Shown here: positions 54,373 through 62,906 of the stretch, in pieces | Layout of the letters: every line of letters starts with the position of its first letter | How positions within the stretch are numbered: position 1 is the stretch's first letter | Assembly (NCBI GenBank): GCA_016194585.1 | Contig: JACQBG010000036.1 | Coordinates: 1-64,000 of the forward strand | DNA length: 64,000 nt | Reading direction: 5' to 3' | From: Gemmatimonadota bacterium | Lineage (GTDB): Bacteria; Gemmatimonadota; Gemmatimonadetes; Gemmatimonadales; Gemmatimonadaceae | Position numbers and translations under genes: made by a program | The notes under the pieces: generated by a model | What the model was told of the DNA's origin: nothing | Database searches by the model: none | Seen by the model: only the letters and a program-made list of their open reading frames with translations

Positions 54373-57045
54373 GTGGTACCGTATAGCGCTCACCTCCTCC
54401 CCCCATCGTCAGCCCCCCCCTTGCCCTCGCAAGCGCAGCTCGCCGCGGCACTCGCGGACCGGTACCGGATCGAGCGCGAGCTCGGACGCGGCGGCTTCGC
54501 CGTCGTGTACCTCGCGCACGACCTGCGTCATGACCGTCCCGTCGCGCTCAAGGTGCTGCACGACGAGGTCGCGGCGAGCCTCGGCGCGGAGCGGTTCGAG
54601 CAGGAGGTCCGGCTCGCCGCCCGCTTGCAGCATCCGCACATCCTCGGCGTGTTCGATTCGGGGAGCGTCGACGGACGACTCTGGTTCACGATGCCGTTCA
54701 TCGACGGCGAATCGCTCCGGGACCGTCTCACGCGCGAGAAGCAACTGCCGGTGGCCGACGCGATCGCGCTCACGCGCGAGATCGCCGACGGGCTCCACTT
54801 CGCCCACCAGCAAGGGGTCATCCATCGCGACGTGAAGCCGGAGAACATCCTGTTGTCGGGCCGGCACGCGATCATCGCCGACTTCGGCATCGCGCGCGCT
54901 CTCGCCGGCAAGGCCGGGAGCCTGACGCAGACCGGCGTCTCGGTGGGCACGCCGGGCTACATGAGCCCCGAGCAGGCGAGCGGCGAGCGCGACCTCGATG
55001 CGCGCACCGACGTCTACGCGCTCGCGTGCGTGTTGTACGAGATGCTCGCCGGGCAGCCACCGTTCACCGGCCCCAATGCGCAGGCGGTGATCGCGAGGAC
55101 ACTCTCCGAGGAACCGCGGCCGATCCACGCGGTGCGACAGGGCGTCAGTCCCATGCTCGACGGCGTGATCGGCCGCGGACTCGCCAAGGTGCCGGCCGAT
55201 CGCTGGGCGACCGCGGAGGAGTTCGGCAACGCGCTCGCCGCGGCGACCGTGACCGTCGCGTCAGCCGCGTTCGCGCCGGCGGCCGCCGCGGCCGATGCCG
55301 CCGCCCCGCGACGCCGGCGCTCGCCCATGCTGACCGTGTTCGCGCTCGGACTGCTCCTCGGGGGCGGCGCGCTCTTCGCGTGGCGGTCGCGGCACGGCGA
55401 CGCAGCGGGCCACGGCCTCGCCGTGCTCCCGTTCGAGAACGTGGGCGCGGCCGAGGACGCGTACTTCGCCGACGGCATCACCGAGGAGGTGCGCGGCAAG
55501 CTCACCGCCGTGCCCGGGTTGCGCGTCACGGCGCGCACGAGCAGCAACCAGTACAAGGGCACCAAGAAGTCGCTCGTCGACATCGGCGGCGAACTGGGCG
55601 TGGAGTACATCCTCACGGGCACGATCCGCTGGGAGACCGCGGCCGACGGCACGCGCCACGTGCGCGTCACGCCGGAGCTCGTGAGCGTGTCGAACGGCAG
55701 CACCAAGTGGCAGCAGCCGTTCGACGAGGTGATGAGCGACGTCTTCAAGGTGCAATCGGGCATCGCCGAGCAGGTCGCGAACGCCCTCGGCGTGACGCTG
55801 GCCGCCGAGGTGCAGCAGAAGCTCAACGCGCGCCCCACGAAGAACATCGACGCGTACCAGGAATACCTGCTCGGCGAGAAGGAGACCGAGGGGATGGCGC
55901 GCAGCGACGGCCTCTCGCTGCAGAAGGGGCTGCCACACTACGAGCGCGCGGCCGCGCTCGACACGGCGTTCGCCGCGGCGTGGGGGCGCGTGTCGTACGT
56001 GTACTCGCAGAACTTCAATGCGAACCCGTCGAGCGAACTCGCGGAGAAGAGCGAGGACGCGGTGATGCGGGCGATGCGACTGGCGCCCGACGATCCACAG
56101 GTGCGCCGCGCGTATTCCCGCTATCTCCGCATCGTGAAGCACGATTTCGCGGGGGCGCTCGCGCAGGTCGACACGGCGTTGCTGCGCGACCCCAACAACG
56201 TCGACCTGCTCTCGGCCTCGTCGTCGCTCAACGCGGTGATGTCGCGATGGGACGCGGCGGTGAGCGCGGCCATGCGCGCCTCGACGCTCGACCCGCGCAA
56301 CCCGAATGCCGTGAGCGCGACCTCACGCATCCTCCACGGCGTACGGCGGTACGCCGAGGCCGACGCCTACGCGGCGAAGGCGCTGGCGCTCTCCCCGGGC
56401 AACATCTCGTACGCCGAAGACCGCGTCATCAACCACGTGTCCATGGGCGACCTCGCCGCCGCCAAGGCCGACGTGCGAGAGGCGTTCGCGAAGGGGGCCG
56501 ACACCACCGAGCTCGCGGCGTATTTCGCGCTGTTCCAGGAGATGCAGTGGGTGCTCGACGAGCCGCTGCTGCGCCGCATCGTGACGATGACGCCGGCCCA
56601 GTTCCGCAACAATCGGGCGCACTGGGCGCTCAAGGTGGGACGCACCTGGCTCCTGCTCGGCGACACGGCACGCGGGCGCGCGTACGGCGACAGCGCGCGC
56701 ATCGTCGTCGAAGCGCAGCTGGCCAACTACCCCGAGGATGCGCAACTGCACGAACTGCGGGGCCGCTCGCTCGCGCTGATGGGACGCAACGCCGACGCCA
56801 TCGCGGAAGCCGAGCGCTCACTCAAGATGCGTGAGACGGCGCTCGATGCCTCCACCGGACCGTACGTGCGGTACCAGGTGGCGCGCATCCTCGTCCAGGC
56901 GGGCGCCAATGAACGCGCGCTCGACATCATCGAACCGCTGCTCACCGCGAACTACGCCGACATCACGCCGGCGTGGCTTCGGCTCGAGCCCGTGTTCAGT
57001 CCGCTGCGATCGAACCCGCGCTTCCAGAGGCTGACGGCCCGGTAA
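54373..57045 (+). CDS. Serine/threonine protein kinase with TolB-like and TPR regions
   Basis: The 890-residue protein has a Hanks-type kinase domain in its first ~290 residues: GRGGFAVVYLAHDLRHDRPV, VALKV, HRDVKPENIL (Asp153), DFGIARAL and GTPGYMSPEQ. One membrane helix follows (MLTVFALGLLLGGGALFAW, about 319-338), so the C-terminal half is probably periplasmic. It opens with a TolB-like/FlgO-like domain (LAVLPFENVGAAEDAYFADG) and continues with TPR-like helices. The GTG at 54373 is uncertain; the TTG at 54421 would start just before the kinase fold and avoid the TATAGC at 54382. Such kinases are common in this bacterial group. Confidence 0.88.
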   Translation: MVPYSAHLLPPSSAPPLPSQAQLAAALADRYRIERELGRGGFAVVYLAHDLRHDRPVALKVLHDEVAASLGAERFEQEVRLAARLQHPHILGVFDSGSVDGRLWFTMPFIDGESLRDRLTREKQLPVADAIALTREIADGLHFAHQQGVIHRDVKPENILLSGRHAIIADFGIARALAGKAGSLTQTGVSVGTPGYMSPEQASGERDLDARTDVYALACVLYEMLAGQPPFTGPNAQAVIARTLSEEPRPIHAVRQGVSPMLDGVIGRGLAKVPADRWATAEEFGNALAAATVTVASAAFAPAAAAADAAAPRRRRSPMLTVFALGLLLGGGALFAWRSRHGDAAGHGLAVLPFENVGAAEDAYFADGITEEVRGKLTAVPGLRVTARTSSNQYKGTKKSLVDIGGELGVEYILTGTIRWETAADGTRHVRVTPELVSVSNGSTKWQQPFDEVMSDVFKVQSGIAEQVANALGVTLAAEVQQKLNARPTKNIDAYQEYLLGEKETEGMARSDGLSLQKGLPHYERAAALDTAFAAAWGRVSYVYSQNFNANPSSELAEKSEDAVMRAMRLAPDDPQVRRAYSRYLRIVKHDFAGALAQVDTALLRDPNNVDLLSASSSLNAVMSRWDAAVSAAMRASTLDPRNPNAVSATSRILHGVRRYAEADAYAAKALALSPGNISYAEDRVINHVSMGDLAAAKADVREAFAKGADTTELAAYFALFQEMQWVLDEPLLRRIVTMTPAQFRNNRAHWALKVGRTWLLLGDTARGRAYGDSARIVVEAQLANYPEDAQLHELRGRSLALMGRNADAIAEAERSLKMRETALDASTGPYVRYQVARILVQAGANERALDIIEPLLTANYADITPAWLRLEPVFSPLRSNPRFQRLTAR

Positions 57046-57053
57046 GCGCGGCG

Positions 57054-58262
57054 TCAGCGACCGGGACCACCCTCTGCGTCGATGGCCGCCGCGATCGCGG
57101 CGAGCATCGCGCCGCGCGCCTGCCCCTGCGGCCGTCCGGTCGCCACCGGCCACGCGGCGTTCATCGCCACGACGAGCTTGCGCTTGGGGTCGATGTGGAT
57201 CATCTGCCCGAAGATCCCGCGCGCGTCGAACGTGCCGTCGTCGTTCGTCCACCACTGATAGCCATAGCCGCCGCCCTGCGGGCCGGTGTCGGCCTGCTTC
57301 GTCGTCGCCGCGGCGAGCCAGCCGTCGGGGACGATGCTCCGTCCATCCACCTTCGCCCCCTCGAGGATGAACTGCCCGATGCGCGCGTAGTCGCGCAGGC
57401 TCACCATGAGGCAGCACCCGCCCTGCTCGTGGCCGATCTGGTCGATCCCCCAGGCTGCGTCGCGCTCCATGCCGGCGGGCTTCCAGATCTTCTCGGAGAG
57501 ATACTCGGCGAGCGGCCGCTTCGTCGCTTCCATCACGAGCACGCCGATGAGGTTCGTCTCGATCGTCTTGTAGACCCACTTCGCCCCCGGCGGCGCCTCG
57601 CGCGTGAGCGTGCGGGCGTAGCTCACGTTGGCGTCCATCCCCGGTGATGGCTGCACGGTGTACAGCTGCGCGATGTCGGACTTGGGGTCGGCGTAGTCCT
57701 CGTTCCATCGCACGCCCGACGTCATCGTCAGGAGCTGTCTCACGGTGACCCCTTCGTACGCCGTCCCCTTCAGTTGCGTGATGTACTCGGTGATCGGGGC
57801 GTCGAGGCTCTTGATGTAGCCGTCGGCGATCGCCGCGCCGACGAGCGTCGACGTGACGCTCTTCGCCACGGAGAACGACGTCCACCGTCCGGCCGCCGAA
57901 TAGCCGAGGGCGTAGCGCTCGAGGCGGATGGCGCCGTCGTGGAGCACGAGGAGCCCCGAGACCTTCTGCTGCGCGATGAAGTCGTCGAGCATCGCGGCTT
58001 TGTCGCCACCGGGAGCGAACGCCGCGAGCGGCCGGCCGGCCGGGAGTGCGCGCACGCGCGTGCCGTGGTGCACGACGTGCATCGGGAGGAGCGAGTCGAG
58101 GTGCGGGAAGCCGGCGATCTTCTGGGCCTCGTTCCACATCAGGACGGCCGCCGGCGACTTACTGAGGTCGGACGTCGGTGACTGCGCGACGGCGGCCGAG
58201 GCGAGCGCGGCTGGGAGGAAGGCGGCGAGGAGGCGGGCGCGCGCGGTGCGGACTGGCGTCAC
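57054..58262 (-). CDS. Exported serine hydrolase of the beta-lactamase/esterase C fold
   Basis: The 402-residue protein has a signal peptide ending near ASAAVAQ (residue 27). The active-site motif SVAK (Ser131, Lys134) is present, with a Tyr motif VYKTIETNLIG where YKT replaces the more common YxN. A C-terminal element WPVATGRPQG lies beyond. The fold covers beta-lactamases, esterases and peptidases; the substrate is not predictable. The GTG start at 58262 follows AAAGGACC. It converges on the kinase gene with eight bases between stops. Confidence 0.87.
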   Translation of the reverse strand: MTPVRTARARLLAAFLPAALASAAVAQSPTSDLSKSPAAVLMWNEAQKIAGFPHLDSLLPMHVVHHGTRVRALPAGRPLAAFAPGGDKAAMLDDFIAQQKVSGLLVLHDGAIRLERYALGYSAAGRWTSFSVAKSVTSTLVGAAIADGYIKSLDAPITEYITQLKGTAYEGVTVRQLLTMTSGVRWNEDYADPKSDIAQLYTVQPSPGMDANVSYARTLTREAPPGAKWVYKTIETNLIGVLVMEATKRPLAEYLSEKIWKPAGMERDAAWGIDQIGHEQGGCCLMVSLRDYARIGQFILEGAKVDGRSIVPDGWLAAATTKQADTGPQGGGYGYQWWTNDDGTFDARGIFGQMIHIDPKRKLVVAMNAAWPVATGRPQGQARGAMLAAIAAAIDAEGGPGR

Positions 58263-58436
58263 GGGGTGGTCCTTTCGCGATGGAGGTTACGTCGAACGGT
58301 AGCGAGCCGGCGCCGCGCGGTCGAGCGGTGGCGGATCGCGGCGGCGGATCGCGGCGGCGGTCCGCGCTGGCCGGCGCCGCCCGCAGCCGAGTCGGGCCGT
58401 GGGGATTCCCCGCCCCTCGAATCAGGGGAATCCGGA

Positions 58437-58465
58437 TTGACGATTGATATATTACTGTATAGATA
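58437..58465 (+). promoter_or_regulatory. AT-rich promoter region of the permease operon, possible repressor site
   Basis: TTGACG (58437-58442) with a 17-base spacer and TAGATA (58460-58465), or TATAGA with a 15-base spacer, forms a promoter in an otherwise GC-rich region. The core from 58444 (ATTGATATAT) to the CAAT at 58471-58474 has partial dyad symmetry, compatible with an ArsR-family operator, though no ArsR gene is nearby. Confidence 0.5.
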
Positions 58466-58527
58466 TGTAGCAATATGACACCGACCGCGACCTCCCCGGC
58501 GGGCGCGCGAAGGGCGCGCGACGCGGC

Positions 58528-59562
58528 ATGACCTCCCCGCGCGCTTTCGCGCACGAGCGGCCCGTGCTCTTCCTGGCCGCCGCGACGACGCTCTGGTTCG
58601 TGCTCTATCTGGCGCTCGCCCCCCTCGCCGACACGGCCGTCGCGGCCCTCCCGGTCGAGGGCGGCTCGCGCCTCGCCGAATCGCTCCGCTTCTTCCTGTA
58701 CGACACGCCGAAGGTCCTGCTCCTCCTCGCCGGCGTCGTCATGCTCATGGGGATGGTGAACTCCTGGTTCACCCCCGAACGCACGCGCGCCCTCCTCGCG
58801 CGCCGCGGCGAAGGCGTCGGCAACGTGCTCGCCGCGTTGCTCGGCATCGTCACCCCGTTCTGCAGCTGTTCGGCGGTGCCCCTGTTCATCGGCTTCGTGC
58901 GCGCCGGCGTGCCGCTCGGCAACACCTTCTCGTTCCTCATCTCCGCGCCGATGGTGAACGAGGTGGCGCTCGCCCTCCTGCTCGGGATGTTCGGCGTGCG
59001 CGTGGCCGGGCTCTATCTCGGACTCGGGCTCGCCATCGCCATCGTCTCGGGGTGGGTGATCGGCCGGCTCAAGATGGAAGGCTCGCTCGAGGACTGGGTG
59101 CGCGAGATGCCGCACGCCGACGCCACCGTCGGGCACGACACCCTCACCCTCGCCGACCGCATCGACGTGGGGTTCGCCTCGGTGCGGGAGATCGTCGGCA
59201 AGGTGTGGCCCTACATCCTCGCCGGCATCGCCGTGGGCGCGGCCATCCATGGCTACGTCCCCGAGGCGCTCATGGCGCGGTTCATGGGACGCGACGTCTG
59301 GTGGGCGGTGCCCCTCTCCGTGCTCCTCGGCGTGCCGATGTACGCGAACGCCGCCGGCATCATCCCGGTGGTCGAGGCGCTCCTCGCAAAAGGCGCGGCG
59401 CTCGGCACGGTGCTCGCGTTCATGATGAGCGTGATCGCGCTCTCGTTGCCCGAGATGATCATCCTGCGGAAGGTGCTCAAGCCGCGGCTCATCGCGGCGT
59501 TCGTGGGAGTGGTGGCCACCGGGATCCTCGTGGTGGGGTATGTCTTCAACGCGGTGCTCTGA
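58528..59562 (+). CDS. Permease of the DUF318/ArsP-like family
   Basis: The 344-residue protein has about eight to nine membrane helices and the family motif TPFCSCSAVPLFIGFVRAG with its Cys pair. Later elements include FSFLISAPMVNEVALALLLG and the second half LGVPMYANAAGIIPVVEALL. Related permeases export organoarsenicals or sit with redox proteins of unclear substrate. The following gene is a thioredoxin-like protein, a conserved pairing. The ATG at 58528 lies directly before the first helix. Confidence 0.85.
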   Translation: MTSPRAFAHERPVLFLAAATTLWFVLYLALAPLADTAVAALPVEGGSRLAESLRFFLYDTPKVLLLLAGVVMLMGMVNSWFTPERTRALLARRGEGVGNVLAALLGIVTPFCSCSAVPLFIGFVRAGVPLGNTFSFLISAPMVNEVALALLLGMFGVRVAGLYLGLGLAIAIVSGWVIGRLKMEGSLEDWVREMPHADATVGHDTLTLADRIDVGFASVREIVGKVWPYILAGIAVGAAIHGYVPEALMARFMGRDVWWAVPLSVLLGVPMYANAAGIIPVVEALLAKGAALGTVLAFMMSVIALSLPEMIILRKVLKPRLIAAFVGVVATGILVVGYVFNAVL

Positions 59563-59579
59563 GCGCCGATGAGGTCACA

Positions 59580-59810
59580 GTGAAGGCCGTGAAAGTGCTG
59601 GGGTCGGGCTGCGCGAACTGCAAGGCGACGGCGCGGCTCATCGAGCAGGTCGCCGCCGACCGCGGCGTGAGCGTGGTGGTGGAGAAGGTGGAGAAGATGG
59701 AGGACATCGCCCGGTTCAACGTGATGGCCACGCCGGGCGTCGTCATCGATGGCGTCGTGGTACATTCCGGTGGCATTCCGGCACGGTCCAAGGTGGAGGG
59801 GTGGTTCTGA
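59580..59810 (+). CDS. Small thioredoxin-like protein, CxxC type
   Basis: The 76-residue protein is a minimal thioredoxin fold: VKVLGSGCANCKATARLIEQ with the CANC redox pair, then MATPGVVIDGVVVHSGGIPA with the cis-Pro (TPG). It matches the small thioredoxin family often encoded next to DUF318 permeases. The GTG at 59580 follows GATGAGG; GTG at 59589 is an alternative. It probably shuttles thiol reduction for the permease or its substrate. The next gene starts directly after its stop. Confidence 0.85.
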   Translation: MKAVKVLGSGCANCKATARLIEQVAADRGVSVVVEKVEKMEDIARFNVMATPGVVIDGVVVHSGGIPARSKVEGWF

Positions 59811-59811
59811 G

Positions 59812-60402
59812 ATGTGGGACGCACGTTACGGTGAGCCCGGCTACGCCTACGGCACCGAGCCCAACGACTGGCTCGCGGCGCAGGTGAATGAGATCCCCGC
59901 GGGGCGCGTGCTCTCGCTGGCCGACGGCGAGGGGCGCAACGGCGTCTTCCTCGCCACGCGCGGCTACGACGTCACCTCGGTCGACTCGTCGCCGGTGGGG
60001 CTCGCGAAGGCCGAGCGGCTGGCGGCGTCGCGCAACGTACGCATCACGACCGTGGTCGCCGATCTCGCGCAGTTCGAGATCGCGGCCGGTGCGTGGCAGG
60101 GGATCGTCTCGATCTTCGTGCACCTGCCGCGCGACCTGCGGCGCGCCGTGTACACGGCCGCGGTGCAGGGGCTCGCGCCGGGCGGGGTGTTCATCCTCGA
60201 GGCGTATCGCCCGGAGCAGCTCCGCCACGGCACCGGCGGCCCCAGGTCGGCCGCGCTGCTGCCGACGCTCGCCGAACTGCGCGCCGAACTCGACGGGCTC
60301 GAGTTCCTGCACGCCGCGGAAGTGGAGCGCTCCTTGCACGAGGGGACGCATCACGACGGGTTGAGCGCGGTCGTGCAGATCGCAGCGCGCAAGCCGCGCT
60401 AG
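59812..60402 (+). CDS. Class I SAM-dependent methyltransferase, TehB-like
   Basis: The 196-residue protein begins WDARYGEPGYAYGTEPNDWL, the usual opening of the TehB-like/small-molecule group. It has motif I LSLADGEGRNGVFLATRGYD, then VTSVDSSPVGLAKAERLA and WQGIVSIFVHLPRDLRR. Substrate is unknown; relatives act on metalloids, thiols and small acids. It starts directly after the thioredoxin-like gene, so a single permease-thioredoxin-methyltransferase transcript is likely, which would fit metalloid handling. The dispersed repeat copy B begins six bases after its stop. Confidence 0.85.
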   Translation: MWDARYGEPGYAYGTEPNDWLAAQVNEIPAGRVLSLADGEGRNGVFLATRGYDVTSVDSSPVGLAKAERLAASRNVRITTVVADLAQFEIAAGAWQGIVSIFVHLPRDLRRAVYTAAVQGLAPGGVFILEAYRPEQLRHGTGGPRSAALLPTLAELRAELDGLEFLHAAEVERSLHEGTHHDGLSAVVQIAARKPR

Positions 60403-60407
60403 CTTGG

Positions 60408-60495
60408 CAGGGCTCGGCGCGTTGGCCTCCGCAGGAGGCGCTCGCGGTATGGACGCCGGATGCGGAGGCCAACGCGCCGACGCCAGGGTCGCAGC
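60408..60495 (+). repeat. Dispersed intergenic repeat, copy B, with a 20-bp internal palindrome
   Basis: It matches copy A (49831-49918) in inverted orientation, 73 of 88 bases. Within it, 60414-60433 and 60461-60480 form a perfect 20-bp inverted repeat around a 27-base loop. It lies immediately after the methyltransferase stop. Confidence 0.85.
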
Positions 60496-60555
60496 GAACA
60501 AAGCCCCGCCGGCGCGGTACTGGTAGGCATCCCACCCGCGCTATCTTCACATCCC

Positions 60556-61608
60556 ATGAGTCGCCTCCTCGCCGCCGCGTTGCTGCTCGGCGCCGCCCTC
60601 CGCGGGGCGGCGGCGCAGACGCCCGGCGTGCTCTATGGCGACGTCGTGAGCCGCGAGACGGGGCAGCCGCTCGAGCACGCGATGGTGACCGTCGTCTCGG
60701 CCGGGCGCCAGACGTTCACCACCGAGGGGGGCGTGTTCGCCTTCCGCGGGCTCGCCCCCGGCACCTATCGCCTGCACGTCACGCACCTCGGCTACACCCC
60801 CGGCGACGTGTCGGCCGTCGTGCCGGAGGACGGCACGCCGCCGCGGGTGAAGGTGGCGCTCACGCATCTCTCGGTGAAACTCGCCACCGTGAAGGTGCTC
60901 GCGAAGCCGAGCTGCACGAACCCCGGGCGTCCCGACCCCCGGTACAACCCCGACCTCGCCGCGATCGTGCAGCAGGTGCGCATGAACGCCGAGCACTATC
61001 AGCTGCTCGCCGACTCGTTCCCGTTCACCTATGCGGTGCAGCGATGGCACCGCATGGTGAAGGCCGATAGCGCGCGCAGCGCCGCCGACATCGACACGCT
61101 CCACATGCGGAGCGACCTCCACGGGTGGGAGTACGAGCTCGGCGCGATGGTCGAGCGCGAGCGGCCGGGGCAGTACGTCATGCACCTCCCCGAGCTGCGC
61201 GACTTCGCCGGCATCCAGTTCCTGAACAATCATTGCTTCTGGTACAGCGGCGTCGATTCCACCGACGACGGCAAGCGCATCCGCATCGACTTCCGCGCCG
61301 ACGACCAGATCAAGCAGCCCGACGTGAACGGCACCATCTGGCTCGACGCGACGACGTACCAGATCCGCGAGGCCGACCTCGAGCTCTCGAAGATGGTGCG
61401 CGAGCTGCCCGAGATCACGGCGGTGCGCGTGAAGACCTACTTCGGCGAGGTCTCACCGTACATCGTGATCATCCAGCGCGTCGTCGGCACGAACTCGCTC
61501 AAGCACGGATGGGGCCCGTGGGCGACCGTCGCGTCGCTCGAGGAGCAGCGGATGTTCGGGCTCAATTGGATGCGCGGCGACCCGCGGAAGGCCGATCCGG
61601 ATCCCTGA
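60556..61608 (+). CDS. Exported protein with N-terminal carboxypeptidase-regulatory-like domain
   Basis: The 350-residue protein has a signal peptide (LLAAALLLGAALRGAAAQ). A CarboxypepD_reg-like domain covers about residues 23-100 (GVLYGDVVSRETGQPLEHAM, then GLAPGTYRLHVTHLGY). The remaining 250 residues form a beta-rich domain (HLPELRDFAGIQFLNNHCFW, then DVNGTIWLDATTYQIREADL) that looks like a soluble, TonB-receptor-associated outer domain without an obvious barrel. Function not known. The ATG at 60556 directly precedes the signal. Confidence 0.75.
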   Translation: MSRLLAAALLLGAALRGAAAQTPGVLYGDVVSRETGQPLEHAMVTVVSAGRQTFTTEGGVFAFRGLAPGTYRLHVTHLGYTPGDVSAVVPEDGTPPRVKVALTHLSVKLATVKVLAKPSCTNPGRPDPRYNPDLAAIVQQVRMNAEHYQLLADSFPFTYAVQRWHRMVKADSARSAADIDTLHMRSDLHGWEYELGAMVERERPGQYVMHLPELRDFAGIQFLNNHCFWYSGVDSTDDGKRIRIDFRADDQIKQPDVNGTIWLDATTYQIREADLELSKMVRELPEITAVRVKTYFGEVSPYIVIIQRVVGTNSLKHGWGPWATVASLEEQRMFGLNWMRGDPRKADPDP

Positions 61609-61706
61609 GCCGGCCGCCCGCTCCGCCCCCTGACCGACCCCACCCCTCGCATCGTACGTTTCCCCGCTCGCACGGGCCGTCTCACCCCGGAAAGGGGAAT
61701 CGTCGC

Positions 61707-62906
61707 ATGCCCAGGGATCGCCGTTCCTTCCTGAAGACCCTCTCCGCCGCCGGTGGCGCGCTCGGGCTTGCCGGGCTGCCCTCGCTCGCTCGCTGCGAGA
61801 GCGCGCCGCCGGCGGCGCCATCGCGTTCGCGGCCGCCGGTCGGTCGCGCCCCGGCGCCACTCGACATCCTCATCCTCGGCGGCACCGGCTTCACCGGCCC
61901 CGAGCAGGTGGAGTACGCGCTCGCCCGCGGGCATCGCGTGACGCTGTTCAACCGCAACAAGACCCGTCCCGGTTTCTTCAAGGGGAAGGTGCACGAGGAG
62001 CTCGTCGGCGACCTGAACAACGACACGAGCGCCCTCGAGGGGCGGTCGTTCGACGTCGTGCTCGACAACCCGACGACCTTCCCGGCGTGGGTGCGCAACG
62101 CCGCGAAGTACCTCGCCGGCCACGTGAAGCACTACATCTTCATCTCGACGACCTCGACCTACAGCGACCAGAGCATCATCGGGCTCGACGAGAACAGCCC
62201 CGTGCACCAGATGCCCGAGGGACTCGACCCGTACACGCTCGACCCGCAGCACGCGACGCAGTACTACGGGCCGCTCAAGGTGCGCGCCGAGCAGGAAGTG
62301 CAGCGGCACTATCCGGATATCAACACCGTCATCCGCCCCTGCCTCATCGTCGGACCGCTCGACCGCACCGACCGGTTCACGTATTGGCCGGCGCGCATCG
62401 ACGCGGGGGGCGAAGTGCTCGCTCCCGACCGTCCCGACGACCCGTGCCAGTTCATCGACTCGCGCGACCTCGCCGAGTGGATGGTGCGCATGGCCGAGGC
62501 GCGCGCGTTCGGGCTGTACAACGCGATCGGCCCCGAGAAGCCGCTCACCATCGCCGAGATGCTGTACGGCGTGAAAGCCGTGACGACGGCGGGCGCGCAG
62601 TTCACCTGGGTGCCGTGGGACTTCCTCAAGGCACAGGGCGTGCGCCCGTGGCGGCACATGACGGTGTGGCAGCCGCCGTACGGCGCCACCGCGGGCTACC
62701 AGCGGCGCAACGCGTCGAAGGCGCTCGCGAAGGGGCTCACCTTCCGCCCGCTCGCCGTGACGGCGAAGGACACGCTCGACTGGCACCGCACCCGTTCAGC
62801 GAAAGAGCAGGCCGCCACGTTGAACGGCGAGATCAACGGCTTGTCATCGCAACGCGAAAGAGAAGTGCTGGCCGCATGGCACGCCACACAAAGGCAGGGG
62901 AACTGA
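61707..62906 (+). CDS. Tat-exported NAD-dependent epimerase/dehydratase-family protein
   Basis: The 399-residue protein has a twin-arginine signal (RRSFLKTLSAAGGALGLAGL), so it is exported folded with its cofactor. A Rossmann start follows, ILILGGTGFTGPEQVEYALA, then a mid-region FISTTSTYSDQSIIGLDENS where an SDR-type Ser-x-Tyr-xxx-Lys arrangement is not cleanly preserved (ATQYYGPLKVRAEQEV supplies a YGPLK). The reaction is unknown. The next gene is a close paralogue starting on the last base of this stop. An AAAGGGGAATCG site precedes the ATG. Confidence 0.87.
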   Translation: MPRDRRSFLKTLSAAGGALGLAGLPSLARCESAPPAAPSRSRPPVGRAPAPLDILILGGTGFTGPEQVEYALARGHRVTLFNRNKTRPGFFKGKVHEELVGDLNNDTSALEGRSFDVVLDNPTTFPAWVRNAAKYLAGHVKHYIFISTTSTYSDQSIIGLDENSPVHQMPEGLDPYTLDPQHATQYYGPLKVRAEQEVQRHYPDINTVIRPCLIVGPLDRTDRFTYWPARIDAGGEVLAPDRPDDPCQFIDSRDLAEWMVRMAEARAFGLYNAIGPEKPLTIAEMLYGVKAVTTAGAQFTWVPWDFLKAQGVRPWRHMTVWQPPYGATAGYQRRNASKALAKGLTFRPLAVTAKDTLDWHRTRSAKEQAATLNGEINGLSSQREREVLAAWHATQRQGN

